Source: Burkholderiales bacterium 67-32 (GTDB taxonomy: Bacteria; Pseudomonadota; Gammaproteobacteria; Burkholderiales; Burkholderiaceae_B). From it: a DNA stretch of 64,000 nucleotides. The notes beneath the pieces were generated by a model. It ran no database searches, was not told the origin of the DNA, and worked only from the letters and a program-made list of their open reading frames with translations. Below are positions 1 to 8,118 of the stretch, piece by piece (position 1 is the stretch's first letter; each line of letters begins with the position of its first letter). Where the stretch lies: NCBI GenBank assembly GCA_001898625.1, contig MKUP01000028.1, positions 186,001-250,000 of the forward strand, in the 5' to 3' direction. The position numbers and the translations under genes were made by a program.

Positions 1-705
1 TTCCCGCGCGTCGTGCCGCGCTCCCAGCTCGGCCGCGACGGCCACCCGGCGCTGGGCGATTTCCTGCCGCCCGTGCCGCTGCCCAAGCGCATGTTCGCCG
101 GCAAGCGCATCGAGTTCGTCGCCCCCATCCGCATCGGCGACGAGCTGGAGCGGGTATCCACCATCGCCTCGATCACGCCCAAGCAGGGCAGTTCGGGGCC
201 GCTGGTGTTCGTGACCGTGCGCCACGTCGTCAGCAACGCCGCCGGCACCGTGGTGATCGAGGAGCAGGACGTCGTCTATCGCGACAGCACCCTGGCCAAG
301 GACGGCGGCGCGGCCAAGGCTGTCGCCGCGCCCGCCTTCGAGGCCCTGCACCGGTCCGGCACCATCGTGGCCGATGCCGTGATGATCTTCCGCTACAGCG
401 CCCTGTGCTTCAACGGCCACCGCATCCACTACGACCAGCCCTACGCCACGCAGGTGGAAGGCTATCCCGGCCTGGTGGTCAACGGCGGCCTGGGGGCGCT
501 GTGCGCCGCCGAGCATCTGCACGAGGCCTGGGGCGGCGCGCGCCTGTCGCGACTGACCACCCGCAATACCTCGCCGCTGTTCGAGGGCGTGCCCTTCCGC
601 ATCGAGAGCCGCGTGGGCGCGGAGCCCGGCGCGATCGAGTTCCGCGTCGTGACCGAGGCGGGCAAGACCACGCTGCAAGGCTCGGCCACGAAGGAGGCGG
701 CATGA
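1..705 (+). CDS. MaoC-like acyl-CoA hydratase (FAS1-like dehydratase/HTD2 type), 5' partial
   Basis: The reading frame is open from the first base, so the N-terminus lies outside the window; 234 codons are visible. The protein is a hot-dog-fold hydratase of the mesaconyl/itaconyl-CoA hydratase type. Its second half carries the hydratase segment GHRIHYDQPYA (about residues 138-148) followed by EGYPGLVVNGG, where most relatives have VVHGP. The stop overlaps the start of the CoA-transferase gene (ATGATG at 702), and a CitE-type lyase follows. A hydratase, a CoA-transferase and a citramalyl-CoA-lyase-like enzyme in one operon match the itaconate degradation set (ich-ict-ccl) known from pseudomonads. 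The exact substrate is inferred and could instead be mesaconate or a related C5 acid. Confidence 0.85.
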   Translation, partial: FPRVVPRSQLGRDGHPALGDFLPPVPLPKRMFAGKRIEFVAPIRIGDELERVSTIASITPKQGSSGPLVFVTVRHVVSNAAGTVVIEEQDVVYRDSTLAKDGGAAKAVAAPAFEALHRSGTIVADAVMIFRYSALCFNGHRIHYDQPYATQVEGYPGLVVNGGLGALCAAEHLHEAWGGARLSRLTTRNTSPLFEGVPFRIESRVGAEPGAIEFRVVTEAGKTTLQGSATKEAA

Positions 706-1949
706 TGGCCTCCGTTTCCCCGCAAGCGGGGCATGCGCCGCTGGAAGGCCTGCGCATCGTCGACCTGACGCAGGTGGTGGTGGGGCCCTATGCGACGCAG
801 TTCCTCGCGGACTTCGGCGCCGAGGTCATCAAGATCGAGCATCCCTCGGGCGATCTGGCGCGCTGGATAGGCGGGCGTTCTCCCACGCCCGGCATGGCGG
901 CGAAATACCTGCACCTGAACCGCAACAAGAAGAGCCTGGCGCTGGACCTGAAGAAGCCCGGCGCGCTCGATGCCCTGAAGAAGCTGATCGCGTCGGCCGA
1001 CGTGGTGGTGCACAACATGCGGCCGCCGGCGGCGGCGCGCCTGGGGCTGTCGGCCGAGGACCTGATCCGGATCAAGCCCGACCTGATCTATTGCAGCGTG
1101 GTGGGTTTCGGCCAGGAAGGGCGTTATCGCGACAAGCCGGCCTACGATTCCATCATCCAGGGCGCCTCGGGCCTGGCGGCGATCAACAACGGCGGCGACG
1201 GCCAGCCGCGCTTCGTGCCCATGGTCATCGCCGACCGCACCGTTGGCGTGATGGTGGCCAACAGCATCCTGATGGCGGTGGTGCAGCGGCTGCGGCACGG
1301 CGGCCCCCAGGTGGTGGAGGTGCCCATGTTCGAGAGCATGACCGCCTTCGTGCTGGCCGAGCACATGTTCCTGAAGACCTTCGATCCGCCGCTGGGCGCC
1401 ACCGGCGACTCGCGCCTGCTGGACCCCAACTCGCGGCCCGTGCGCACCGCCGACGGCTATCTGTGCGTGACCGCCAACACCGACGCGCAGGTGTTCGCGA
1501 TGTTCGACGCGATGGGCCGGCCCGAGTTGCGGACCGATCCGCGCTTCGCCGAGAAGCGCGCCCGCTTCGAGAACATCGGCGAGATGTTCCGCATCCGCAA
1601 CGAGGTGTTCGCGACGCGGACCACGGCCGAGTGGCTGGAGATCCTGGAAGCCGCCGACATCCCCGCGATGCCGCTGCACACGCTGGATTCGGTGCTGGAC
1701 GATCCGCACCTGGCCGACACCGGGCTGTTCCAGAAGATCGAGCACCCCACCGAAGGCACGATCACCAATCTGCGCAATCCGGTCCGCTTCTCGACCTACG
1801 AACCGGCGCTCAAGTGGCCCGCGCCGCATATCGGCGAGCACAGCATCGAACTGCTGCGCGACGCCGGACTGGGCGACGAGGACATCCAGGCCATGGTGGC
1901 GAGCGGCGCGACGGTCGACCATGCCGCCGCCCAGGAGGCAGCACGATGA
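702..1949 (+). CDS. CaiB/BaiF (class III) CoA-transferase
   Basis: A 415-residue family III CoA-transferase, which moves CoA between carboxylic acids in the cytoplasm through an aspartyl-CoA thioester. The N-terminal motif GLRIVDLTQVVVGPYATQ and the catalytic Asp149 in KPAYDSIIQG are visible, and the length is typical (about 400). The start is ATG 702 or the in-frame ATG 705; AAGGAGG at 691-697 fits 705 slightly better. The open frame continues upstream to 405, but that part is a shadow of the hydratase gene. It overlaps the upstream stop and its own stop overlaps the next start (ATGA), so the three genes are translationally coupled. By analogy with ict it may activate itaconate or a related dicarboxylate; this is inferred from neighbours. 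Confidence 0.92.
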   Translation: MMASVSPQAGHAPLEGLRIVDLTQVVVGPYATQFLADFGAEVIKIEHPSGDLARWIGGRSPTPGMAAKYLHLNRNKKSLALDLKKPGALDALKKLIASADVVVHNMRPPAAARLGLSAEDLIRIKPDLIYCSVVGFGQEGRYRDKPAYDSIIQGASGLAAINNGGDGQPRFVPMVIADRTVGVMVANSILMAVVQRLRHGGPQVVEVPMFESMTAFVLAEHMFLKTFDPPLGATGDSRLLDPNSRPVRTADGYLCVTANTDAQVFAMFDAMGRPELRTDPRFAEKRARFENIGEMFRIRNEVFATRTTAEWLEILEAADIPAMPLHTLDSVLDDPHLADTGLFQKIEHPTEGTITNLRNPVRFSTYEPALKWPAPHIGEHSIELLRDAGLGDEDIQAMVASGATVDHAAAQEAAR

Positions 1950-2863
1950 CGAGCATGGCCGAACAAGCCAGGCAGCGCGAGCTGCCAGTCTGGCGATCGC
2001 TGCTGTACGTGCCGGCGAACGTGCCGCGCTTCATCGAGAAGGCGCACACACGCGGCGCCGACGCCATCCTGCTGGACCTCGAGGACAGCGTGCCGGCTTC
2101 CGAGAAGGCCGCGGCGCGCGAGGCGGTCGCGGCCGCCGCCGCGCAGGTGCGGCGTGGCGGGGCCGACGTGCTGGTGCGCGTGAACCGTCCGCTCAGCCTG
2201 TGCGTGCGCGACGTCGAGGCCAGTGTGGGCGCGGACGTGGACGGGATCGCCATCACCAAGGTGGACGGCCCGTCGCACGTGCGGCTGCTGGATGAACTGG
2301 TGACCGAGCTGGAAGCGGACCGCGGCCTGGCCATGGGGCGCACACGGTTCCTGGTCATGATCGAGACGCCCGAGGCGTTCGAGCAGATGACCGACATCGC
2401 CCGCGCCTCGCCGCGGGTGGCGGCCATCAATATAGGCGGCGAGGACTTTGCCCTGAACGGCGGCTTCGAGCCCACCGACGAGGCGCTGCTGATGCCCAAG
2501 CAGCGGATGATCCTGGCGGCGCGCGCCGCCGGCGTCATGCCGCTGGGCTACATCGGCACCGTGGCCGATTTTTCCGACTGGGACCGGTTCCGGACCATGG
2601 TCAGGCGCTCGCGCCAGTTCGGTTTCGACGGCGCGAGCTGCGTGCATCCGGGGCAGGTCGCCATCGTCAACGAGGAGTACGGGCCGCGGCCCGAGGACAT
2701 CGCGCATGCCGTGCGAGTCATCGAGGCGGCGGAGCAGGCGCAGGCCGAAGGCCGCGCGTCGTTCCAGCTGGACGGCAGGATGATCGACATTCCGGTCATC
2801 GAACGGGCCCGAAGGCTGATCGCGCGCCAGCGGCGCATCGAGGCCCGGGGCGCCCGTCCCTGA
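1946..2863 (+). CDS. HpcH/HpaI aldolase/citrate lyase family (CitE-like), possible citramalyl-CoA lyase
   Basis: A 305-residue TIM-barrel enzyme of the CitE/malyl-CoA lyase family. LLYVPANVPRF near the N-terminus, GADAILLDLEDSVP (about residues 35-48), the metal-ligand segment MIETPEAFEQM and GGEDFALNGG are typical. These enzymes cleave a 3-hydroxy-acyl-CoA, here perhaps citramalyl-CoA to acetyl-CoA and pyruvate. GGAGG at 1933-1937 precedes ATG 1946, which overlaps the CoA-transferase stop. It is the third gene of the coupled operon and is followed 65 bp later by a Bug receptor that could capture the pathway substrate. Family is secure; substrate is inferred from context. Confidence 0.9.
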   Translation: MTSMAEQARQRELPVWRSLLYVPANVPRFIEKAHTRGADAILLDLEDSVPASEKAAAREAVAAAAAQVRRGGADVLVRVNRPLSLCVRDVEASVGADVDGIAITKVDGPSHVRLLDELVTELEADRGLAMGRTRFLVMIETPEAFEQMTDIARASPRVAAINIGGEDFALNGGFEPTDEALLMPKQRMILAARAAGVMPLGYIGTVADFSDWDRFRTMVRRSRQFGFDGASCVHPGQVAIVNEEYGPRPEDIAHAVRVIEAAEQAQAEGRASFQLDGRMIDIPVIERARRLIARQRRIEARGARP

Positions 2864-2928
2864 GCCACGGGGCGACGGGCTTCAGGGTCCGCCGCCCACA
2901 TATCAATATACATAGGAGACCCATCGTC

Positions 2929-3903
2929 ATGTTCAAGCAAGTCCTTACCTCGGCCATCGTCTGCGCCGCTTTCGCCGCTCCGCTGCACGCGGCCGACAAC
3001 TACCCGTCCCGGCCCATCACCCTGGTCGTTCCGTTCACGCCGGGCGGCAGCACCGACATCATCGCGCGCGTCATGAGCAAGCAACTGGGCGCGGCGCTGG
3101 GCCAGCCCATCGTCGTCGAGAACAAACCCGGCGCGGGCGGCATCGTGGGTACCCAATACGCCAAGTCGCAGCCGGCCGACGGCTACACGTTGATCATGGG
3201 CGCCATCGGCACCTTCGGCGCCAACGCTACGCTGTACCGCCGCCTGCCCTACGATCCGGTCAAGGATTTCGCCCCGATCTCGCTGGTGGCCGGCGTGCCC
3301 AACGTGCTGGCGGTCAATCCGTCCAAGCTGGACGTGCGTACGGTGGACGAGCTGATCAAGGCCGTGCGCGCCAAGCCCAATGGCTACGACTACGCCTCGG
3401 GCGGCAACGGCAGCGCGGCCCACCTGGCTACCGAATACTTCAAGCTCAAGGCCAATATCCAGATCCAGCACGTGCCCTACAAGGGAACGGCGCCGGCGCT
3501 GAACGATCTGGTCGGTGGCGTGACCTCGATGGTGCTGACCGGCTACCCGCCGCTCTCGCCGTTCTTCCAGGCCGGCCGACTGCGCCCCATCGCCGTGGCC
3601 ACCGCCAAGCGCCTGCCGCAACTGCCCGACGTGCCGACCATCAGCGAGACCAAGGGCCTCGAAGGCTTCGAGGCCAGCCAGTGGTATGGCCTCTTGACCA
3701 TCGCCGGCACGCCCAAGCCCATCGTGGATCGCCTGAACAAGGAAATCGTGGCGGCGCTGAATAATCCGGAGACCCTGGAGCAGTTCCGCAAGGAAGGGCT
3801 GGAGCCGATGTCCAACACGCCCGAGGAATTCGCCCAGTACATCAAGGACCAGATCCAGCTCTGGCGGCCGGTCATCCAGAAGGCCAACATCATCATCGAT
3901 TGA
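2929..3903 (+). CDS. Bug-family tripartite tricarboxylate transporter receptor
   Basis: A 324-residue periplasmic binding protein of the Bug/TctC family. It has a cleavable signal peptide (residues 1-22, ending LHAAD), then YPSRPITLVVPFTPGGSTD, the family's first ligand-loop signature. The usual Bug blocks follow (VENKPGAGG, HVPYKGTAPALNDL, AGTPKPIVDRLNKE). AGGAG at 2912-2916 precedes ATG 2929. It lies 65 bp after the CitE-like gene in the same direction and is probably cotranscribed, which suggests it binds the acid degraded by that operon. No membrane components of a tripartite carrier are nearby. Confidence 0.95.
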   Translation: MFKQVLTSAIVCAAFAAPLHAADNYPSRPITLVVPFTPGGSTDIIARVMSKQLGAALGQPIVVENKPGAGGIVGTQYAKSQPADGYTLIMGAIGTFGANATLYRRLPYDPVKDFAPISLVAGVPNVLAVNPSKLDVRTVDELIKAVRAKPNGYDYASGGNGSAAHLATEYFKLKANIQIQHVPYKGTAPALNDLVGGVTSMVLTGYPPLSPFFQAGRLRPIAVATAKRLPQLPDVPTISETKGLEGFEASQWYGLLTIAGTPKPIVDRLNKEIVAALNNPETLEQFRKEGLEPMSNTPEEFAQYIKDQIQLWRPVIQKANIIID

Positions 3904-3912
3904 TGGCCCGCG

Positions 3913-3938
3913 GCGGCCCGGACATTTCTCCGGGCCGC
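3913..3938. terminator. Hairpin between convergent Bug genes
   Basis: A perfect 9-bp GC-rich inverted repeat, GCGGCCCGG and CCGGGCCGC, with an 8-base loop lies between the two convergent receptor genes. There is no long T-run on either side, so bidirectional termination is inferred from position and stem stability only. Confidence 0.5.
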
Positions 3939-3948
3939 TGGCCCTGCG

Positions 3949-4902
3949 CTATTGCTTGAGGTTGAGCTTGGGCACCAGGGTCTTGAAGGCCTGGCCCTGC
4001 CTGGCCACGTCGGACGAGAACTCCGACAGGTCGGCGTAGGCCGGCGTCAGGTTCTGCTTGCGCATGGTGGTCTGGAACTCGGTCGACTGCGACAGGGTCC
4101 GGGCCGCCACGCGCCATTTCTCCACCGCCTCGGCGGGGGTGCCCTTGGGAACCCCCACGCCGCGCCAGACGCTGAACAGCAGGTCGTGGCCCAGTTCCTT
4201 GAACGTCGGGACCTGGCCCAGCGTCTCGATCCGTTTCTCCGACATCACCGCGAGCGTGCGCAGCTTGCCGGTCTCCACATGCTGGCGCAGTTCCGCGTAG
4301 GCCACCGTGGTGGCCTGCACGTCGCCCGACAACAGGCCCATGATGGCCGGCGCCGACCCCTGGTAGGGGACGTGCGTGAACGCGATGCCCGCCGATTCGC
4401 CCAGCGCCGCGGCGGCCATGTGGGGCACCGTGCCGTTGCCGGCGTTCGAGATCGCGACGCGGCCCGGATTGGCCTTGGCGTAGGCCAGGAATTCCTGGAT
4501 GGTCTGCCACGGCGCGTCGGCGCGGACCGTGATCGACGAAGGGTCGTCGGTGAAGCGGGCGATGGGCTGGAATTCATCCACGGTGGTCTTGCCTATGCCC
4601 ATCAGCGGTACGACCAGCATCTCCGGCGTCATGAGGACCAGCCGGTAGCCGTCGGCCGGGCCGGTGGCCACGTACGACCAGCCGATCGAGCCGCTGGCCC
4701 CGGGTTTGTTGACCACGTAGACGGTCTGCGGAAAGATGGGGCGTACCGCGTCGGCGATGGCGCGAGCGGTGTTGTCGCTGCCGCCGCCGGGCTGGTAGGC
4801 GACGACGAGTTCCACGGGCTTGGCCGGATAGCCGGCGGCCCAGGACGAAGCCAGCGCGGACAGGCTGGCGAGCGAGGCGCAAAGCAGGCGGGCGAGGTTC
4901 AT
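3949..4902 (-). CDS. Bug-family tripartite tricarboxylate transporter receptor
   Basis: A 317-residue Bug/TctC periplasmic receptor. A signal peptide covers about residues 1-23 (ending SSWAAGYP), followed by KPVELVVAYQPGGGSDNTAR, VNKPGASGSIGW and THVPYQGSAPAIMGLLSGD. It lies downstream of the DapA-like aldolase in the same direction, separated by about 60 bp that contain a GC-rich palindrome. It probably belongs to the GntR-controlled aldolase unit and may deliver a sugar acid or keto acid to that enzyme. The ligand cannot be read from the sequence. Confidence 0.94.
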   Translation of the reverse strand: MNLARLLCASLASLSALASSWAAGYPAKPVELVVAYQPGGGSDNTARAIADAVRPIFPQTVYVVNKPGASGSIGWSYVATGPADGYRLVLMTPEMLVVPLMGIGKTTVDEFQPIARFTDDPSSITVRADAPWQTIQEFLAYAKANPGRVAISNAGNGTVPHMAAAALGESAGIAFTHVPYQGSAPAIMGLLSGDVQATTVAYAELRQHVETGKLRTLAVMSEKRIETLGQVPTFKELGHDLLFSVWRGVGVPKGTPAEAVEKWRVAARTLSQSTEFQTTMRKQNLTPAYADLSEFSSDVARQGQAFKTLVPKLNLKQ

Positions 4903-4927
4903 GGTGCGGTCCTTCTGCTGTGGGTAA

Positions 4928-4957
4928 GCCCCCGGTGGCGCCTGGCGCCGAGGGGGC
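4928..4957. repeat. GC-rich palindrome between aldolase and Bug genes
   Basis: Between the aldolase stop and the Bug start, GCCCCCGGTGGCGCC faces GGCGCCGAGGGGGC across a single base. It is REP-like in character and sits just after a stop codon, but it lacks the conserved arms of the dispersed repeat found later in the window. It may be a processing or attenuation hairpin within the operon. Confidence 0.4.
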
Positions 4958-4963
4958 AGGGGG

Positions 4964-5872
4964 TCAGTAGTCGTATCCCAGCCGGCGCAGGCCGGCCTGG
5001 GTCTCGCGGACGATGGCGATGGTGCGTTCCCGTTCGGCGCCCGACAACAACAGCCGGGGCGGCTTGACGGTTTCCGCGGTGCCGTCGATCAGGTGTTCGG
5101 CCAGCTTGATGTGCTGCACCAGCTTGGCCACGGTATCCAGGTGATAGAGCGGCGTCAGCACGCGGTACAGTTCGCGCGCCTTGTCGAAGTCGCCGGCGGC
5201 GGCCAGCGCCAGCAGGTCCACGGATTCGCGCGGCACCGCGTTGGCCATGCCCGACACCCAGCACCGCACGCCCAGCGCGGCGCTCTCGACCACCAGGTCG
5301 TCGACGCCGCACACCACGGCCAGGCGGTCGCCGAAGCGGGTGAGGAGATCGGTGACGCGCGTGGTGTCGTAGGACTCTTCCTTGAGCGCGACGATGGTCG
5401 GCTCTTCCAGCAGGCGGGCCACCACGTCGGGCGTGAGGTCCACGCCGTAGCCGCGGGGATTGTTGTAGAGCAGGATGGGTAGCGGCGAGGCCTGCGCCAC
5501 CGTGCGGTAGAAGGCCACCGTTTCGTCGTCGTCCGACTTGTAGGTCAGGCCGGGGAACACCATCAGGCCGTCCACGCCCAGCGCATGCGCATCGCGGGCG
5601 AAGGCCGCGGCCCGCTCGGTGCTGGTCTCGGCCACGCCGGACAGCACCGGCACGCGGCCTTTCACGGTGTCCAGCGCGATGCGCAGCACTTCCTGTTTTT
5701 CCTGGGGCGACAACTGGGCATTCTCGCCCACCATGCCCATCATCAGTACGCCGTTCACGCCACGGGCGATCAGGCGTTCCAGGCCGGCGCGGATGGCGTC
5801 GGCATCCAATGAGTAGTCGGGTTTGAGCTTGGTCGTGACGGCGGGAAACACGCCTTGCCATCGGATCGTCAT
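4964..5872 (-). CDS. DapA/NanA-type class I aldolase (dihydrodipicolinate synthase family)
   Basis: A 302-residue TIM-barrel aldolase of the DHDPS/N-acetylneuraminate lyase family, which acts on pyruvate-derived substrates through a lysine Schiff base. The substrate tyrosine segment LLYNNPRGYGVD and the Schiff-base lysine in TIVALKEESYDT are visible. The usual GTTGE pyruvate-binding motif appears as GMVGENAQLS, a deviation that argues against genuine dihydrodipicolinate synthase. It is divergent from a GntR regulator with two matching operators between them, and a Bug receptor follows. It is therefore more likely catabolic (keto-deoxy sugar acid or hydroxy-keto acid) than lysine biosynthetic. 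Confidence 0.88.
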   Translation of the reverse strand: MTIRWQGVFPAVTTKLKPDYSLDADAIRAGLERLIARGVNGVLMMGMVGENAQLSPQEKQEVLRIALDTVKGRVPVLSGVAETSTERAAAFARDAHALGVDGLMVFPGLTYKSDDDETVAFYRTVAQASPLPILLYNNPRGYGVDLTPDVVARLLEEPTIVALKEESYDTTRVTDLLTRFGDRLAVVCGVDDLVVESAALGVRCWVSGMANAVPRESVDLLALAAAGDFDKARELYRVLTPLYHLDTVAKLVQHIKLAEHLIDGTAETVKPPRLLLSGAERERTIAIVRETQAGLRRLGYDY

Positions 5873-5917
5873 GCGGGCACTCCTTGGTATCTGCAGTAAG
5901 GATATTGACTACTTTAT

Positions 5918-5929
5918 ATTGGATCCAAT
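5918..5929. promoter_or_regulatory. Putative GntR operator 1, near the aldolase start
   Basis: A perfect 12-bp palindrome, ATTGGATCCAAT, lies 46 bp upstream of the aldolase start codon. A second site with the same 8-bp core lies upstream of the divergent GntR gene, so autoregulation and aldolase control by that regulator are likely. AT-rich flanks make it stand out from the GC-rich surroundings. Confidence 0.7.
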
Positions 5930-5945
5930 TTAAAAGTCCATGAAA

Positions 5946-5964
5946 AACGGCCAGGTAGGCCGTT
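5946..5964 (-). terminator. Small hairpin with T-run on the minus strand, possible attenuator
   Basis: AACGGCC and GGCCGTT are separated by five bases, and on the minus strand the stem is followed directly by a run of five T. It lies between the two GntR operator-like sites, upstream of the aldolase. A minus-strand transcript begun near operator 2 would meet it before the aldolase gene. Confidence 0.45.
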
Positions 5965-5998
5965 GTCAGCCCGGCTTGTCGCCGCCGGTAGCTGTTGG

Positions 5999-6014
5999 AT
6001 AGTGGATCCAATAT
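5999..6014. promoter_or_regulatory. Putative GntR operator 2, upstream of the GntR gene
   Basis: The core TGGATCCA (6003-6010) has near-symmetric flanks (ATAG on the left, ATAT on the right), matching the first operator at 5918-5929 in 11 of 12 positions. It lies 78 bp before the GntR start codon, where it could repress the regulator's own promoter. Confidence 0.65.
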
Positions 6015-6087
6015 ACTGCCATTAAAACCCCAAGTCCGCGGCGCGTCTGTCGGGGTTTACCTGGACCCCGCCATTCTTTCCTTCGCC

Positions 6088-6804
6088 ATGCCCAGAAACG
6101 ATCTTTCCCCGTCTTCCCCTGTCTCCACCGGCAACAATCGGCTGGTGCGCCGGACCACGTCCGAACTGGTGGCCGAGGCGCTGCGCGACCGCATCCTGTC
6201 GGGCGCGATCCCGCCCGGTTCGCCGCTGCGCCAGGAGTCGCTGGCCGACGAGCTGGGCGTGAGCCGGATCCCGGTCCGCGAGGCCATCCGGCAGCTCAGC
6301 GCCGAGGGGCTGGTGGATGCCATTCCCCATCGCGGGGCCTTCGCCTCCATGCTGTCGCGCGCCGAGGTCGAGGAATTGTTCGACATCCGCCTGCGCCTGG
6401 AGCCCTGGCTGATCCACGAGGCGGCCACGCGGATCTCGGAAGAGGAACTGGCGCTGGCCGAGCAATGCGTGGCGCGCATGGACACCGCGGGGCCCGACCA
6501 GTGGGGCCAGTTGAACTGGCAATTGCACGAAGGGCTGTACCGGGCGGCCCAGCGGCCCGCCGCCCTGGCCATCGTGCGCGGCCTGCACGAGAAGTCCGAA
6601 CGCTATTTCCGCTTCCAGGTGGTCAACGCCCCGATCCGGCAGCAGGCGCACCAGGAGCACCTGGCCCTGGTCGCGCTGTGCCGCGACCGGCGGGCCGACG
6701 AGGCCCAATCGGTGCTGGAGCGCCACATCGGCGACGCCGCGGGGCAGATCCTGGCCATCGTCGAACGCCTGCTGGACCAGGCGCCGGGCCGCGATACGGC
6801 GTAG
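6088..6804 (+). CDS. GntR-family transcriptional regulator (FCD domain)
   Basis: A 238-residue FadR/FCD-type GntR regulator. The N-terminal winged helix (about residues 15-80) contains ALRDRILSGAIPPGSPLRQ and SLADELGVSRIPVREAIRQL; the C-terminal all-helical FCD ligand domain follows (ELFDIRLRLEPWLIHEAA). ATG 6088 starts just ahead of the HTH domain; the frame is open back to 5995, but that segment runs through the operator and has no family similarity. It is divergent from the DapA-like aldolase, and two palindromes with core TGGATCCA lie between them. The ligand is unknown but is probably the aldolase substrate or product. Confidence 0.92.
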   Translation: MPRNDLSPSSPVSTGNNRLVRRTTSELVAEALRDRILSGAIPPGSPLRQESLADELGVSRIPVREAIRQLSAEGLVDAIPHRGAFASMLSRAEVEELFDIRLRLEPWLIHEAATRISEEELALAEQCVARMDTAGPDQWGQLNWQLHEGLYRAAQRPAALAIVRGLHEKSERYFRFQVVNAPIRQQAHQEHLALVALCRDRRADEAQSVLERHIGDAAGQILAIVERLLDQAPGRDTA

Positions 6805-6885
6805 CGGGAGCGGTGCGACTACAATGCGCAGGCCGTGGCCGGTCGCGCACGCACCGGCCCCGCGGTTTCCACCGTCCAGTCCTTC

Positions 6886-8091
6886 ATGCCGTCCCAGCCT
6901 CTTTCTTCATCGATCCCGTCGTCCCGCTCAGGAAACATCGTCGTCTGCGCGTCGCTCGTGCTGCTGTTCGCGATGGGCGTGCGCGCGACCTTCGGCCTGT
7001 TCATGCAGCCCATGGGGCTGGTCCACGGCTGGGGGCGCGACGTGTTTTCGCTCGCCTTCGCCATCCAGAACCTGGTGTGGGGCGTCTCGGCCATCCTGAT
7101 GGGATCGGTGGCCGACAAATGGGGCTCGGGCCGGACCATCGTCGCGTCGGCGCTGCTGTGCGCGATGGGCCTGATCGGCACGCGCTACGCCGGTTCCGAG
7201 GCCATGCTGTACCTGTGCGCCGGCGTGCTGGTCGGGCTGGGGCAGGCCGGCACGACGTTCGCCGTGCTGCTGCCGGTGGTGGCGCGCGCCGTACCGCCCG
7301 AGGGCCGCAGCACCGCGATGGGCATCGCCAGCGCGGGCGGGTCCATGGGGCAGTTCGTGGTCGTGCCCGCCGGACAATTGCTGATCGATCACGTCGACTG
7401 GACCGGTGCGCTGTGGGTGCTGTCGGCGCTGATGCTGCTGGCGCTGCCCCTGGCCACGCGCCTGACGGGCAAGCCGGCGCATGTGGCCGGCGCCCAGTCG
7501 CTGGGCGCGGCGGTGCGCCAGGCCATGGGGCACGGCTCCTACCACTTCCTGTTCTGGAGCTATGCGGTCTGCGGCTTCCACACGGCCTTCATCACGCTGC
7601 ATCTGCCCGCCTTCGTGGTGGACGGCGGCCTGAAAGCCTCGGACGGCGCGCTGGCCATCGCGCTCATCGGCCTGTTCAACGTGTTCGGCTCGTACTGGGC
7701 CGGCCGCATGGGCGGCCGCCACAGCAAGAAGCACCTGCTGGCGCTGCTGTACGCGACGCGCTCGGCGGCGATCATGCTGCTGATCCTCTTGCCGCTGACG
7801 CCGGCGGTGCTGTACGCCTTCTCGGCGCTGATCGGTCTGGTCTGGCTGGGAACGGTGCCGCTGACCACCGCGCTGGTGGGACATATCTACGGCATGCGCT
7901 ATGCCTCGACCCTGACGGGCATCGTATTCTTCGGCCACCAGATCGGCAGTTTCGTGGGGGTCTGGCTGGGCGGCAAGCTGTATGTCGCCACCGGCAGCTA
8001 CGATGTGGTCTGGTGGATCTCGGTCGCGCTGGGCCTGGTCGCCGCGGTGCTGTGCATGCCCGTGCGCGAGCGCGCATTGGTGCCGGCATGA
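6886..8091 (+). CDS. MFS transporter
   Basis: A 401-residue major facilitator superfamily permease with 12 predicted hydrophobic segments. The cytoplasmic loop motif between TM2 and TM3 appears as GSVADKWGSGRT, and the second half repeats it as AGRMGGRHSKKH. The overall type resembles monocarboxylate/oxalate-formate antiporter-like MFS proteins (FGLFMQPMG...GWGRDVFSLAFAIQN). ATG 6886 is chosen because an upstream GTG at 6835 would add a non-hydrophobic tail. It follows the GntR gene by 81 bp and may import or export a compound linked to that regulon; the substrate is unknown. Confidence 0.9.
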   Translation: MPSQPLSSSIPSSRSGNIVVCASLVLLFAMGVRATFGLFMQPMGLVHGWGRDVFSLAFAIQNLVWGVSAILMGSVADKWGSGRTIVASALLCAMGLIGTRYAGSEAMLYLCAGVLVGLGQAGTTFAVLLPVVARAVPPEGRSTAMGIASAGGSMGQFVVVPAGQLLIDHVDWTGALWVLSALMLLALPLATRLTGKPAHVAGAQSLGAAVRQAMGHGSYHFLFWSYAVCGFHTAFITLHLPAFVVDGGLKASDGALAIALIGLFNVFGSYWAGRMGGRHSKKHLLALLYATRSAAIMLLILLPLTPAVLYAFSALIGLVWLGTVPLTTALVGHIYGMRYASTLTGIVFFGHQIGSFVGVWLGGKLYVATGSYDVVWWISVALGLVAAVLCMPVRERALVPA

Positions 8092-8118
8092 GTCCCGCCG
8101 GAAATAGGAGCGACGTCC

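Noticed and set aside
405-701. A longer N-terminus for the first CoA-transferase
   Set aside because: It overlaps the hydratase gene out of frame and reads as arginine-rich shadow sequence.
4964-5872. Lysine-pathway dihydrodipicolinate synthase
   Set aside because: The pyruvate-binding motif is altered, and the GntR regulator and Bug receptor point to a catabolic aldolase.
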